Of a stretch of DNA of 64,000 nucleotides, positions 47,174 to 60,527 are shown in pieces; within the stretch, counting starts at the first letter, position 1, and each line of letters opens with the position of its first letter. The notes beneath the pieces were generated by a model. The model searched no databases, had not been told where the DNA came from, and saw only the letters and a list, made by a program, of their open reading frames with translations. This DNA is from Trematomus loennbergii (taxonomy: Eukaryota; Chordata; Actinopteri; Perciformes; Nototheniidae), in NCBI GenBank assembly GCA_012861695.1, contig JAAOOA010000026.1:19332001-19396000 (forward strand), read 5' to 3'. A program made the translations under genes and the position numbers.

Positions 47174-49713
47174 TGCCTATCGCCAAATATGGTCTTTCTC
47201 ATCCACTTAATGAAGCAATATATGCACAATACGTTGGCAATTTCATGTGCCAAAAGGTCACCTTTGACACAAATTCATGTCATTCATGTAAACTGCCTTC
47301 TGCTAGGAGTGACAGTGGCATGCAACACACAGATGCATGCTACAGGCAAGGCCATTTCACTGATTTTTCTCAGCAAGCTCAGCTGTGTTTTCACATGAGG
47401 GCTGAGCTGATAAGACAGTGTATGTGTAGCGTCAGATGAAATGAGACACCCTTTTATCCTGAAGAGCCCCGGTTGAGAGGACGATTGCACTTGTGATTAG
47501 CTTACAGGCCTCATCTTGATGACCCCATATTATCTTTTACATCTGTGTGTGTGTCATCTGCACATCAGTCGCTTGGAATGTTGGCTATTGGAGAACTAAC
47601 AACATATGTTATTTAAGGTTTAGTGTGAAGAGTCTAGAGCTAGAAAGTGTTGCATCTTGAATACAAAGTTGGGATGTATTATATATTTTGGGCTGTCAAT
47701 GGTATATATATTTATTATGTAGATGATGTTTAATTATACCGGTGAAAATATATTTGAATATTACGAAACCAAATAGATTTAATTGACTTAACAAAGTACA
47801 AGATCTTCTTGGGGTTAGTATGATATTTCCAATATAACAAAGTCTTCCACAATCACTGGACTTTGAGAAATATGAGATGATATCATAAGCCCATCTAAAA
47901 CAATCTGTTACAGTCATATAAACTCACAAAAGAAACGACAATATGATTTCAATTGAACCGGGCTGTTGTTGCTGACTTGGATGCTTACACCGTTCACTTG
48001 ACTTTAATCTACGGGTGGCTAGCAAAACATGGGAGTTTGGCTTGAGTGGAGTTGAGTGGAAGAGTGGAGCTGAAGGGTTTGTAACATTTATTAACTTACA
48101 AAATAACTTTAGACACACGGCACTGCTACAAACAGCTATACAATTATAATATTGACCCCACACTTGGCAACATGACGCTGCTAGCACTGCTCAATAAGGC
48201 CAATCTTTAGATGGATCCAGGTCGATGGATGCTAATGCTCTTAGTCTCTACAGAGCTCCAGAAAGCCAGGGATATGAGCAGGTTCCAGGTTTTTAGATCT
48301 GCAGAGCACAAACCAATCACCGACAGAAACGGTCAAAATACACCAAGCTCAGACATGGTGGACAAAACCAGGACTTAGCGCTTCCACAACGGATATGAGT
48401 TGAATAGGTGAAATCTAAATGAGGCCTCATTTGTGTCCACACAGTGTGGTGTTATGTTAGATTGTGTTCTTAGCAATAGGATGTCAATGTGTTCTCAGTG
48501 TGTCTTGGGTTCATTCACACATGTACTAAGATCTGTCCGCTTGTGATGGGATCACAAAAGAGACTCATGTCTTCACTCACTTCTTTGAGATACAGATATC
48601 TACCACATCATCCTTGAACTTGGAATGGTAGGACATCAGATGGTATACATGTGACTGGAGGCAAGCAAAGTGCACAGTTGAGATTTTTTGTCACAAATGT
48701 ACAGAAAAAGTCAGAAACAACCTCACTAGCTCCTTCCAGTCCCCTGTTTTTAAAGGGGCTGGAAGATGGTCCCCATAGTCATAGATAACACTACTGCTTT
48801 ATATCAGGCCGGTGCTCTCACTCTGACCTGGGGGGGGGGATATTATACATTTAATCATGCATGTTGTGGACTCTGTCAGATTTGTTTAGTCTCCTCTGCA
48901 CACCATGTCGGGATAATACAACAAAAAGATGGTTGACTGGTTTGACATCTGCATATTAGCTCCTCAGTGTTTGTACGCGCTGATCACATATTCCATTACT
49001 CTGCCTGTTCCCCTGCATGTAATAGAGTGGACCAGATCCATGTATAAATACTATTACACTCTCAACACACCCACTCTCTCGCAACATAATCTAAATAAGT
49101 ACCTCTACACGCAGAAGCCATTTACAGTCGACTCGTGTGCCACCTTATGCGAACACGGGGCTGATAGAAATGATTGTTCCATCGATGTTTATTCGCAAAA
49201 CGCCAGCATCTGTCAGGGAACGGATTTTGCTTTGTATCAGATGTTTTTATTTCTATGTCCATGTGGTGAGGCTTTGTTTTGTGAAGGACCATATCATTTT
49301 TTTTGGGAAGCTGCTGTTGCTTTTTGCCAGAACAAACCGCCATGTGTATTTTATTGTTTGTATGTACAGTATGTGCAGAGGGTGATTTATTGATATTCAC
49401 AGAGAAATCCTCGGGCAGCCCTGCTCATGGGATCAGAGGTCAGGATCATTTCTTGGGGCTCAAGGCAGAGATGGGGGGGTTGAAGATAGCAAACAACTCT
49501 TTGTAGTTTAACTGTTTCATTCTAGACTGAAACAGTAACCCTCGCTTATGTCCACGAGGCATCTTTGTTGACGCGGTGAACTCCTGACATCAACGTCTCC
49601 GGTCTGGTCTTTGGTACCCCACAACAAGCCATTTCTTCCCCTGCCTCCCTCAAAGACAAGAAGACAGCTATCAGAAACTAGAATTGGACTTGTGTCCCTG
49701 AGTCCAGTGGTTT
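47174..49713. other. Intron 1, nothing recognised
   Basis: G-tract at 48831-48839. A 154-codon ATG frame (48929-49393) shows no domain and is treated as chance. Confidence 0.45.
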
Positions 49714-49930
49714 CAATGAGTTTCAAGGCTTTTATTGTCATGTGTGCATAGCTACAGTGTATTTATGACAATGACAATCTTAGGTCACAGGCTCCTCCAA
49801 CAGTGCAACACAATAACACAGATAACATAGTGCAAGTAAATACAATAAAATATAATATAATGGAAACAGAATATCATAGAAACAGTGCAGAATAATCTAT
49901 ATACAGTAATTGGAATATTGATATATGCGT
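49714..49930 (+). repeat. Interspersed fish repeat, 'CAAGGCTTTTATTGTCAT' type
   Basis: CAAGGCTTTTATTGTCATGT, GACAATGACAATCTTAGGTC and CTCCTCCAACAGTGCAACAC, followed by A-rich text, are in the order of a common teleost interspersed repeat of probable retrotransposon origin. Family name and ends are uncertain. Confidence 0.55.
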
Positions 49931-50691
49931 TGCAAACAGATGAATGTTATGTATGTTCTTCCAAAGGTGCATTAACGTTCCCTTAAGATGGTCCCATTTT
50001 GAGATTTGCAGTCATTCTTCAGACTGTTCATTTGCTTTAAGTTGTAAAGTAAAACAACATGGACGCAATGTAAATGAGAAGTGTGTTGACATTCATATTC
50101 GAATCCAAACTGTAACGGGTTACTTCCTTGGCCCATGTTACACCCATCCACCACGTTATTAGTTTTCATCCTGCTGCCAAATGGGAAGAAAAACAAACAT
50201 TGCCAAAAACATGACCTGTTAATGCTAATTAAATTATTGTATAACCAATGTGAATTGTTTTGGCATTCGATTTTTGAGTCATCGCTGTTTCACTCCAAGT
50301 CAACATCCTTCATCATATTTAGTTTTTTTTCACTGGTACCCATAGTAACAACACCACTTTTTAACACCATAAGACCATATTTGTATTCATTTCCGTCAAC
50401 TCTGATTCTTATCCCAATCATTCCTTTAACATAATTATTATAATAATCATTTGAACTTGCACTGGGAGGCGTGATTCTGAAGCAGTAGGCCACAAAAAGA
50501 ACATGAAAAATAACCGTAAACCATAAATCCCCTACTAGTTTTCTTACATGACGTTAATGTTCTTTTATGAAGGACTTCTATACCCAAGATGAAACCCCTT
50601 TTCCTCAAATGAAAACAGTCTCCTGTCGTACATCAACAGGAAACTGTAGGGCTTCTTGTCAAAGTAAAACGTAAGGGTGAGCTGGGGTATA
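49931..50691. other. Intron 1, nothing recognised
   Basis: AT-rich; no gene or repeat assigned. Confidence 0.5.
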
Positions 50692-50693
50692 TA

Positions 50694-50894
50694 CAGCTCT
50701 GGAAATATTTAAGATACCACTGCAACATTATCAGTTTATCTGGTATGACTATTTATAGGTATGCGTTCGAGTAACATTTTATTTTATTCAATAAACTACT
50801 GACAACATTTCTCTTGTTAGAATTCAACATACATTAGAATGGAATGACTACCGTACATGTAGAGATTGAGATTGTCAGTTTTTTTCCAGAGATG
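50694..50894. mobile_element. 201-bp Tc1/mariner-type MITE
   Basis: CAGCTCTGGAAA at the left and TTTCCAGAGATG at the right form inverted ends, with TA on both sides (50692-50693 and 50895-50896). Internal text GATACCACTGCAACATTATC and CAATAAACTACTGACAAC matches a repeat I know from many fish genomes. Confidence 0.75.
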
Positions 50895-50896
50895 TA

Positions 50897-52493
50897 TGTT
50901 GACACACAAGAGTTTAAGCTGATCTGCTCCTTTCTAGATATTTAGCTCTAAAACTCAGGGGCTTAGTCTTATCTAATCTCGAAGCCACCCCGCTGAGCAT
51001 AGCTGCATGTTGATGTGATTCCACATGACAACGCATTTTGGCACCGCAGTTTACAAACATTGCTTCATGTGCTCCCTGTTGGCTCCCCCGCCTCCTTCAG
51101 TTGCTTCTCTCCTCTTTATGAGGTCAACCGGCATCCTGGCGTAGGAGACGCTCACGTCATATCACAGGCTTGTCCGATTAGTCCGAGAGGGGAGTTCATT
51201 CCGATCCGTTGGTCCTTTTTGACACAGACATATTTCTCTTTTTCAAATCCACCTCCACCATGTCCTGCACTTTCCATCCTTCTACCTTTTCTTCATCATT
51301 CCCCTCTTACTTACAGATATGGAAACCTTTGGAAAGACGGAAAGAAAAGGAAATGAAAATGCCTCAAGGACGCTCGTCATAGTGGCTGATCTTGTGATAA
51401 ATGACTGTCCTTGAGGATGTCTTGTTTGCGATATGATTTACCAAACTTACGGTGCATTAGCTGAACTCGCAATGGGCTTACGTGTTAATTAACTAATTGC
51501 AGTTGAGTTGATTGCTTCACCTTAAAGCAAGAGCTTTATCAGCGCTGTGCGGGGTCGTTAGGTCTTTATGGCAGCCCCGTTACCGCCGGCAGTTTCTCTC
51601 GGTCTTCAGGGAACGTTCCCGTCTTCGTATAGAGATGCATCTCTAGGCCTATTCCTCCCATCCGTGCCTCCTTATATTTCATTTCAGAAGACATGTTTGG
51701 TTTCTATGTGCACCTCTCACCTCTTAAACCCCCTCTTCCCCAGACAGGCTTTGATGATAAGTGCCTACAAGGGAAGAGAGGATACACAGATCAATACAAG
51801 TTTGGGCAGAGCAATACTTCCCTGGGAGTTTCTTGCTTCACAGAGTATAATAGTTGATGTGCTGACTTGAGCTGCACATACTATCATCTAATAGCAGTAA
51901 ACTCCTCCTAATAACCATATATTCAAATGATAAGGCCCTAATCTGCTTTCAAATGACTGTCATGGCTGTTTTCTTAGGTCACCAAGCTCTCTCCACTCTG
52001 TTATTCAGCAGCTTAGCAGAAGCCCCTCCCTCAAATTCACTCTCCTCTCCTCTTTTTTTTGCCATCTGCTTTGAAATTAATGGCCATGTTGGAAAGTAGG
52101 CTAAATCCAGAGTGACAGCTTTTCCTCTATCCTATTTTTAAAGAGGCGCTGCAGGCGGTGTCCAACTCCGTGGATGGAGAAGATGAAGCCGGCTTATCAA
52201 GCTGCGTCTGCCTTTTCGATTTCTCACCTCTGCCCCCCTGAAACTGTAGCTCATAGCATCACATCAGCTGTTGATCATTGGCTGTGTTGATCCTCAGCTT
52301 ATCCTAAAGTAAATGGCCATTCTACGCTCACTTTCTTCTAGAAAATTGCAAATCCCTGAGTTAAGTCTATCAGGGTAACTATAAGGGTAACACTATTACT
52401 TTTGATCTCGATGAAGAGGAATGGCATGAAGCTGTATGAAGAACTTGGTTAGAAATGGACTACTTTTACAAAACTTATATAGAGCAATAACAA
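50897..52493. other. Intron 1, unique-looking sequence
   Basis: Open frames of 100-113 codons at 51015-51356 and 51568-51870 lack recognisable domains. Nothing else is recognised. Confidence 0.45.
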
Positions 52494-52628
52494 AGATGGG
52501 GCTCTATTTACCTTTTTGTGGTTTTCCCTTTCCTCTCGTGTTTATGTATATGTTTGTGCATTTACATGTTCTGCAAAGGCTACAATCTCAAAGTTCACAC
52601 CACAGGGAGTTCCCATAATATGTCCTCT
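52494..52628 (+). mobile_element. TTAA-type family, internally deleted copy
   Basis: Starts GATGGGGCTCTATTTACC and ends CCCATAATATGTCCTC before TTAA (52629-52632). Interior CAAAGGCTACAATCTCAAAG is shared with 42515-42640. The left TTAA is not preserved. Confidence 0.55.
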
Positions 52629-52754
52629 TTAAAGAGCTTTCATTTTGTAGATAAGGGCCCAATTTCTTGTTGATTGGCTCATGAATTTAATTTGGATTTT
52701 GTATGATTAGGCGGAAAGTATTATTTGGCATTATTTGCAAGTAGGTTGACGATA

Positions 52755-52783
52755 GATATATATATATATATATATATATATAG
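52755..52783. repeat. AT microsatellite
   Basis: About 14 TA units. Confidence 0.95.
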
Positions 52784-52867
52784 TGCTGAATATAGGGAGT
52801 GCATTTAATATAACCCTTTTTATTAATGCATAGTCTCAACTGAGATGGCATTTAACCTTTTTCATTA

Positions 52868-53408
52868 GCCGCGTTCACACCGGAGTACTTTTCCCCGTAC
52901 TTTTCGCGTTTAGTTCCGTTAGTACCCCTTATGTCGCGTTCACACCAAAAAGAGTACTGAGTGCCGGGAACTTTTACCCCCATTTTTAGTGCCTGCTGAA
53001 GATGGTACTTTCCTGGGGGAAAAAAAGTGCCCCAGTTCTGATTGGCTGGGCGAATTGCAAACCACGCCCCGTAAAACTCTGAAATGTTTTGTAGAGCCGC
53101 CATTTTATTATCCTCGCATTAGCTTTATTAGCATTAGCATTCGGAGTCCCAGTAGCTTCTACTGAAGACAGTCTTCCGGGACTTCCGGCCGGGGACTTCG
53201 GGCGGCAGTATACACCGTGAAGTGGGTTGCGGCCTGCCAGTAAACCCAAAGCAGAAGAGACAAAGTGACTCAGCGGCTCATTTGCGTAATCTTCCCTCAG
53301 GGAACTTATTCGTGAACGCGATCTGTACTAAGTGCCCTGGGGTAATAAGTGCCCTGGGGTAATAAGTGCCGGCACTAAGTACGGCAAAGTACTTGGTGTG
53401 AACGCGGC
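52868..53408. mobile_element. 541-bp TIR element with GCCGCGTTCACACC ends
   Basis: Left GCCGCGTTCACACC and right GGTGTGAACGCGGC are perfect 14-bp inverted repeats flanked by TA on both sides. A second CGCGTTCACACCAAA lies just inside the left arm (52934). A 17-bp tandem AAGTGCCCTGGGGTAAT is repeated at about 53330-53365. No transposase. TA flanks and end shape fit PIF/Harbinger-related or Tc1-like MITEs; I cannot decide. Confidence 0.82.
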
Positions 53409-53410
53409 TA

Positions 53411-56040
53411 TTTGCTCTTGCTATTATGTGCCGATATATTATAGTTGCTAAATGTTTAATAGTGTTTCATGCAAAGCCCTCCCTGATGATACAACATTTG
53501 ACGTATGTGTTGAATACCTTAATGCATTACGCATGTCCGTTGTCTTATCGTCGTGGTATGAAGAATAACACTGCACTGCTTTGGGTTTTTCTCTGCATTG
53601 CTGCCATAGTGTGGTTTCCGACATTGTATGTGGGCTAAAACCTCTAATTATAGAACAGGCACAGTGGTATGAAACTGCATAAGCAGCTACATATGGGCAC
53701 ACACACACTCCCCTATCCCTCACACACACACAGGATATACACATACTCTTTCCATGCTTGAGGCTGGGGGCTCTGATCTTTCCAGAGGTTTCCTCCTGTG
53801 GCCCGTGTGCCAGACTGTCTGAAGCTGAGGAGGGGCTGGCGTCGCCTCGCCTCGCCTCGCCTGCTGCTGGATGAAAAAGCCAGTCATATTTTGCTTTCTG
53901 TAGCACAGCCTCTCCTCCATTCCTCCATCTCCCACATCCCCTCTCTTCCGCCCCCCCCACTCTCAAGGAGGATTACCGGCAGAAACCGGACGTTTGATCC
54001 AGCCTTGCCTCCAACGCAGCTGTATCCATCTGACAAGGCTTTTTGTATCTCCCAGACTTCCGTGACTTTCTTAAGAATAGATAAGAGTTAAGCCCTTTCT
54101 GCTGTCTGCTGTTTGATATCTCAGGTTTACTTCTCGTGTTCCTGGGGGCGCAGACAGGACAGATGGGTCGTGGGCAGGTTAAAAGTGAATTCAATTCCAC
54201 CGGTGCAGAAAGGATCATAGAGACAGGTGTGTGTGATAAAGTAGAAGGAGCAATGAACATGGATAATTAACTGTCATGAAGTCAAGAGGTTTTCACAACC
54301 AATAATACTCCCCTCTTCATTTTTATATAAACAAATAATTCCTCTTGGTGCCTCGTCTACTTACACTTTTTCGCTATCTCAACAGTGATTAATTGCGGGG
54401 GACAGTGCCAACAAGCTCTCCAATGTAATTTTCTGGGAAAACAGGAAGTGTGCCCCCAATGAAGAATTGTGTTGACTCCAGGGCCACATAAAGTTATGAC
54501 AATGTGATGCGATGTGACAGAGGACAGTATTTGCTGACCTCAAGCCGCCGCTCTAGTGTAAATGTGCTTATTTTAGGCCAGAAGGTTGTCATGCTTGAGC
54601 TGCGGGAAGCCACCCAATAAAGACCAAAATTAGTATGTCGCCAACAGCTTTAAAAAGACCAGCTAAGTGTGACTCATTCTCACTGACAGAGGTCTCGGCA
54701 TTTGTTTTGTTTTGTTGCAAGATGCTCTGTGTAAATAACCAACACTATGTCAAAACATGCCATATACATTTTAGAGCCTGATACAATAGACTTTATTGAA
54801 GCAAGTGTATTGTCATAGAATCAAAGTGCGTATATAGGTGCAGGTTAGAAAAACTAAAACTTGTTGGCTATAAATACCTTTTTAAAAAAAGCCAATGTTC
54901 TCAAACTGACTTTCTTGCAAGAACTTCGTTAAAATAGCCTAAAAATCCGATATATTTTAGGGAAATAAGGAAATATCCAATCAAAGAATTACTAACAAAT
55001 GTGACCAGCCTTGTGATTTTTTTTAATACTGACAATTTGCAATACTATGCATTCCAGGCAAAACAAATGTCAAGGTTCAAAACCAGATCCTAATCCTGGT
55101 ATATGACTGCAATAATGTAAATGAGTATTTACCACTATATAGTATAATAATTGTTGCTGTGGCTACATGCTGTTTAATATACCGTAAGTAGCGCACCGAT
55201 GGTTGAACTGTTGCTGTGGTCTTTATTTGAGATGCTGTGTCTTACGATTTCTAATGAATCCTTTCAGCCAATCAGAATCAAGTTTTTTCTTTGGTCATTG
55301 TATAGGAAAAATACCAGTCTCCAGTGGCTACAATGGGATGTCTGTTGGCATGCGTATAAATCTGCAGCTCTGGCTGATATTTGAGTGTTCTGTGCAAATA
55401 GGATATAACCAGAAAGTGCACAGTGTGCAAACACAATTGTTGAGTATTCCCATTGTGTTTGTCCTTCAGGCAGCTTCTCGTGAAATCAAACTGTACGGCA
55501 AATTTACAAAGGTATTGCTGCCGTTTTATATTGCATTCGCTCCGGCCGAGTAGCCACTGGAAACCTCTCCACTGTCCACCGAGTGGATTTAAACCACATC
55601 TTACAGTATCCACCCGTCCAATCACTTAATCTGTAAATTGGCCGACTGCTGCATTGTGTGTCGCGGCAAAGCCGTGCGATGATAGAATGATTGTTTATCC
55701 AAGCTGCGACTCTGATGATTAAAGCGGCTCTGAGCTCGGCCAGTTGGGTAATTAACAGGCTGTTCTCCATGTTAATGACATTAGTCACCTTGGAGATAAT
55801 CGCAGCCGTTGAGTACAGAGCTGCATCCTCCTGTGTACCTGATAGCCTTCTCAAACAAAGGACTGACAAACATCCGGCACTTACAATGTTCTCAGGTGTG
55901 GGCTCTTCGGATAGCCACTCTTATCATTTTGTTCCAACATTAAAATTAAGTATTTTCTTACTTTTGTGAATACATAAGGTACCAATGGTTGAAGAAATAA
56001 TCTATTCCTATTTGCAATTTGGGCTACTTATAATTTTCGA
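53411..56040. other. Intron 1, unique-looking sequence
   Basis: The 172-codon frame on the minus strand (53448-53966) starts at TTG and runs through a CA repeat; not supported. 55660-55860 is complex text with several homeodomain-like TAATTA/TTAATGA cores. No gene recognised. Confidence 0.45.
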
Positions 56041-56044
56041 TTAA

Positions 56045-56536
56045 AGGTCACCTATTAAGCAAAATCCGCTTGTTCATGTCTTTTATACATAAACTCTGTG
56101 TAAAGAGATTCTGGAAGTTTCAGGAAAAAGACCCCTCTTTTGTCCTGATCCATTTCTATAAAAACCTGTCTGAAAATGAGCTGATCAGATTTTGGCCACT
56201 TTATGATGTCATAACAATGTTTGCTTGTGTAACCATTAGCCAATCACCAACCAAGGTAACCCCCCCCCCCACCTTATCACCTGAATCTCCTCCTAGAGCA
56301 CATTGTGTTCTTTTTAACCAAATATCTCAGAGGGGCGTGGGGAGGGGCTCCTTATTTTCCTCCAAGTAAAGACAGAGAATCAGCACTTTTAAACAGGGCT
56401 GAAACAGAGGGGATTATGGGATGCTGCAATGATCTGTTTGGTATTTGGAGCCAAACACTTCAGAGACATGTTTTGTATATATCTGAGATATCTATATCTA
56501 TAATAAAGAAATGAAAAACAGTATAATAGGGGACCT
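56045..56536. mobile_element. TTAA-flanked element (492 bp)
   Basis: TTAA at 56041-56044 and 56537-56540. Left end AGGTCACCTATTAAGC, right end TATAATAGGGGACCT, inverted. The body differs from copies 1-3 but the termini are of the same kind as 39227-39671. C-tract at 56261-56270. Immediately to its right lies a piece of the fish repeat seen at 1497-1935. Confidence 0.88.
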
Positions 56537-56540
56537 TTAA

Positions 56541-56583
56541 GTAAAGTACAATACTAATAAATGTACTTTGGAACTTTCCACCA
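56541..56583 (-). repeat. Fragment of the 'GTGGTGGAATGTAAC' repeat
   Basis: Read on the minus strand: AATGGTGGAAAGTTCCAAAG, ACATTTATTAG, TACTTTAC, a worn match to 1497-1560. Confidence 0.5.
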
Positions 56584-56679
56584 TTGCTTTCTGGATTCGT
56601 TTTTTGGACCCGGAAATGATAAAAAATGTATTTGTATTCACTCTTCGACCAAATGAAATGTGATATGTACAGTAGATAT

Positions 56680-56977
56680 TAGGGCTGCTCGATTATGGCA
56701 ATAATCATAATCTCGATTATTGGGTCAATAATTGATATCACGATTATTAACGATTATCCATTTACTTTGAAAACATCAATTTATTGGAGACATTTTTTTT
56801 GAACAGTATGTTTTTAACAGTTGATTACCCTGAACTTTAAGTATAATTAAACTGAAAAACCAATAAAAGAAAATTAATAAAAAATAATAATCGTTTTATT
56901 TCGATTACGTTGTTTTCGTAATCGTTGCAAGCCATAATCGTAATTGCGATTAAAATACGATTAATTGAGCAGCCCTA
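56680..56977 (+). mobile_element. hAT-type MITE, copy 3 (298 bp)
   Basis: TAGGGCTGCTCGATTATGGC start and AATTGAGCAGCCCTA end, perfect 8-bp duplication GTAGATAT (56672-56679 and 56978-56985). Its ends carry a matched GCTC/GAGC change relative to copies 1 and 2, on both sides, marking a subfamily. Confidence 0.93.
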
Positions 56978-56985
56978 GTAGATAT

Positions 56986-59900
56986 CCTTCCTCTGTCAGT
57001 CTTTTTTTAGAAGACCACTATTATCCTTACAAGTTGCAAGTAATAACCAGTACAATAAATGTGCCTGTAACACTGAGGGAGAATCATCATGAGCTGGAGT
57101 TGTATTGTTTTGGCAAAGATAAAATTCATTACACCCATAAAGCTTTTTCTCATAAATAAGTCTCAGTATTCTGGAGACAACATTGGAAATGAAGCCACAG
57201 AAGTCTTTGAAGCCCTGTAAGATACATTTGGAGTGTTAATTGAGTGCAAATATTTTTCGTAGCCCCACTGTCATCGTAAATCTGAATCTGTGTGTTCCAG
57301 CAACATGCTCACACGCAGCTCTGCCAAACATTATTCAAAACTGTGAGACTAAATGGGCCGTGAATGTGGCAACACCCAGTCAAATAAGGATCTTTATCTA
57401 AGTAATGTTTACCTTATGTGTAGGGTTTCTTTTGTGTGGCGGGGAACACAAGTAAAGGAATTGCTTCTTATGGGGGATCTAAATCAATTCAATGAGCCTT
57501 AAGTTGTGAGGGAAACTCGCCGGGGAAAAAGATGGATGCAGTCTTCCTCTCCCCGGTCTGATGTCATAAATAACCTGGCCATCGATCCATGGGTGTCTGG
57601 GATTCTCGACGGACCACCTTCTCACATTTATCAAGCCTGCAGCCATGCCTGAGTGGAAATGCCTCAAACACACTCCTGTAAGACTCAGCAGCGAGGCCTG
57701 TTGCTTGGATACAATACAGATTTACTCGGAGGAGTGGATAGAATCTGGAGAATTGCATTATGCACAGAGGTGTTTTTGCATCTAGTCTCTCTTAGATTTT
57801 ACATTAGATATCACTTGTGTGTTCATTTCTGGCAATCCCCACCTTGAATACAGCAATTTTGCCACCTAGTCTGATGCTTCTGAGTAAAACAGGGTCAAAA
57901 GGGTGTATACAACAGTAGCAGTGGAAAACAAATACATCCACAGTATTTTCTCCATTTAAAGGCAGGCATGAGATTGCCCCAGCAACAATCTAGGAATGAA
58001 ACACAGGACAGCCAGCAGGCCATGCAGGTGGACGTTGGTGATATTTATTGTATGCTGTCGTGAGAAGCAGCTTTTCAGAGGCACATGGAGATAAATCATG
58101 CAAAGGTGAAGCCTCTGAGCAAAACAAATCACCCAAATACATAAAGAACCTTGCGTGTCATTTTCTACCACTTCAGAGGAAAGAAGCTTTATGAATTATT
58201 ACTGGTCCGCAGAGAACATAAACAATCATATTAAAGGTCAGTGGAAATTGAAAACTTAAAGTTAGGTAGAATTAAAATGATAATATATTTTCCGCTTTTG
58301 TCTTAGACCACATGTTTCCGTTATGATTGCAACCAAATGACAAATGATCTCCTAACCTTACAAAAGTAGTTATTGTTCCATTATTTGGAGGACTACTTGC
58401 ACTTTCTGGGGGGTTTCAAAATAATGAATGAACCACTATCCCGATAATCATACCCATGTCCTCTATTTATAAGTTATACAAAGTAAAACTCTCATTACTA
58501 TCTTCATTTCAAAGCATATTTAGAATTCTCTGATTTCCTTATTGCTTTCTAAAACAAATCCATTCTAGAAGTTGTTTAGACTTTCCAAGGTGGACCAAAG
58601 TGGTTAACCAACACGAAACAACAGATCGTTGCCATTCATAAGCATATACAGTATCAATGCTGAAACGTATCTAAAAGAATAATTCATGATAAACTGTAAA
58701 TATCATATACTACCTAGCACATTGGTGGACCTTTTAAATGCAACCCACATACTAGCCCCTTCCTCTTTTTTCTCTCCATTATCCATGAGAGCTGGTTCTT
58801 TGTTCCTAGCCGTGGTCGTTTCCGCTTCAGAGAGAGGAAAGACCAGTATACCTTCAAGACATATCACCTCTCTTTTTTTTCTCCCACCATTCTGTTTCAC
58901 TCTCTCCGGCACAAAAGCTTTACTTCCCCAGGAAAGGGTCTCCTTTTTAGTTAGCTTCAGGATCACTGCCTCCCTATTCTCACGAATGACCTTAGCGTGT
59001 CCATGTGGGAGCATGTTACCGATGGCACGCTACAAGTTCAACACTTTCATCCTCATGCTTCTCATCTCAGGCTTCGTTTTCACGCAATTAGAGTGTTGTT
59101 TTTTCCCCGCAGTGGCCAGCGTAAAGGTGAAGGTGGACTTGATTTAATTAGGTAGCCATGCTCTACAATCGCTGTGACTTCCCTTCTCCAGAGACTATGC
59201 TCTGGGCAGAATGATCTTCTTTTGTAATGGAGATTAACCTCACTAAAAAGCGTACTTAGCCTATTTAACTTCCATATCTTAACACGAGACACGGAGCCCT
59301 CGCTACCCGAGCAGTTCTGCCTCGTCTGCTGAGGGTTTGTACAATATTTAAAACTGTGGTCAATCCATGCCTGCTTACAGGCTTTTAGGGGTAATAGGAT
59401 AAGATTAACACATTTGCATACTGTTGCGATGCATTATGCATGCAGCGTACTCTTCTCTAATGTGCGGGAGCAGGGCCTTTCTCCTCTCAGACTTTAACAT
59501 CTGGGTGACCTGGAAGTGGGGCAGAAAATCCCCAGCGCTCATTAATCCCACCCGGCTCATACCTAAACATTTACTAACCTCAGAGTAGCGGGCCGTGGAC
59601 CCACACTTTAAATGTATAAGTGTTAAACAAACCCTGAAGTACATTCAACCAAATCAATTATGTTTCATCACTAACAGTATTTTCCTTGCAAATGTGTAGC
59701 TTTATAACTCAGAGGAACCATTTGCTGGTGTAAAATATTCATCAAAGCAGATATTGATTTTAATTAAGGGAATTCAAAGATCACAGAGGAGGAAGTCCGG
59801 GCTCTGGAAAAATCTCTGGATTGATTTCTATTCTGCGTGCTTAAATAGAAAAATCTACAACTTGGCGGACTGACGGGAGTGAGTGCGTCATCCATCGACG

Positions 59901-60218
59901 TCGGTAGCGGTTAACACCTGTTGGCGACTCGCGGGACACAAAATCAAAGCTCAAGATTATAAGTTGGCTGTTAAATTGACAGTGTTCCCATCTTGGGGAA
60001 TTAATACCCTTACAAAGTCAGCCAGGCATATATAATCATTGCAATTTGCTAAGCTTTAACGTGTGAAATATCTGTCAACCTTTCAATGCCCATCCGTTAA
60101 AACAAATATGGCTATTTCGTACGATTAGACCACATAAGTTCCAAGGAATCATTGTAGGTTTTGCCGGCCAAACTACCTCGAGGGCAAGGAGGCACACGGG
60201 CATACGCTTGGTTATAGT
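56986..60218. other. Intron 1, unique-looking sequence
   Basis: Frames at 58686-59147 and elsewhere have no recognisable domain. The stretch 59750-59950 is complex with several CpGs (CATCGACGTCGGTAGCGG). No gene recognised. Confidence 0.45.
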
Positions 60219-60222
60219 TATT

Positions 60223-60523
60223 GGGGCCCTATAAAGCAAATTGTAATGTTCATATGTGGGTTAGGGTTTGTAAGACTATCACATACAATGTGTTGAAGTG
60301 CGAGCCAAAAGAAGTGCAAGTGTTACAAAGTGATATTATCATGTCAAGCCAAGGATGTAAAGAAAAGAGTGAAATGGAAGCTTTTCTGGCAGGGTAGGGG
60401 GAGGTTGTGGGAGATAAACTCTCTTTGGAGGAACTGTGGGATTTTAGCCTCTGCTGACCATTTACAGGCCGAAAACGATATAACACTTTACAGGAAAGGG
60501 AAAACCCCCAAAATAGGGCCCCT
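60223..60523 (+). mobile_element. TTAA-type element, internally deleted copy (301 bp)
   Basis: Left GGGGCCCTATAAAGCAAATT near a worn TTAT (60218-60221), right AAAATAGGGCCCCT before TTAA (60524-60527). Shares ATCACATACAATGTGTTG and the following text with copy 2 (5562-5580). The TGCTGCAGCACC part is deleted. Confidence 0.78.
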
Positions 60524-60527
60524 TTAA

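Noticed and set aside
48929..49393. 154-codon ATG frame
   Set aside because: No domain, no splice or polyadenylation context, AT-rich intronic DNA; a frame this long is possible by chance in six frames of 64 kb. A protein search would settle it.
53448..53966. 172-codon minus-strand frame, longest in the window
   Set aside because: Begins at TTG, runs through a CA-rich stretch (CVCVRDRGVCVC) and matches no family I know.
58686..59147. 153-codon ATG frame
   Set aside because: No domain recognised; passes through a T-rich tract; antisense frame also open.
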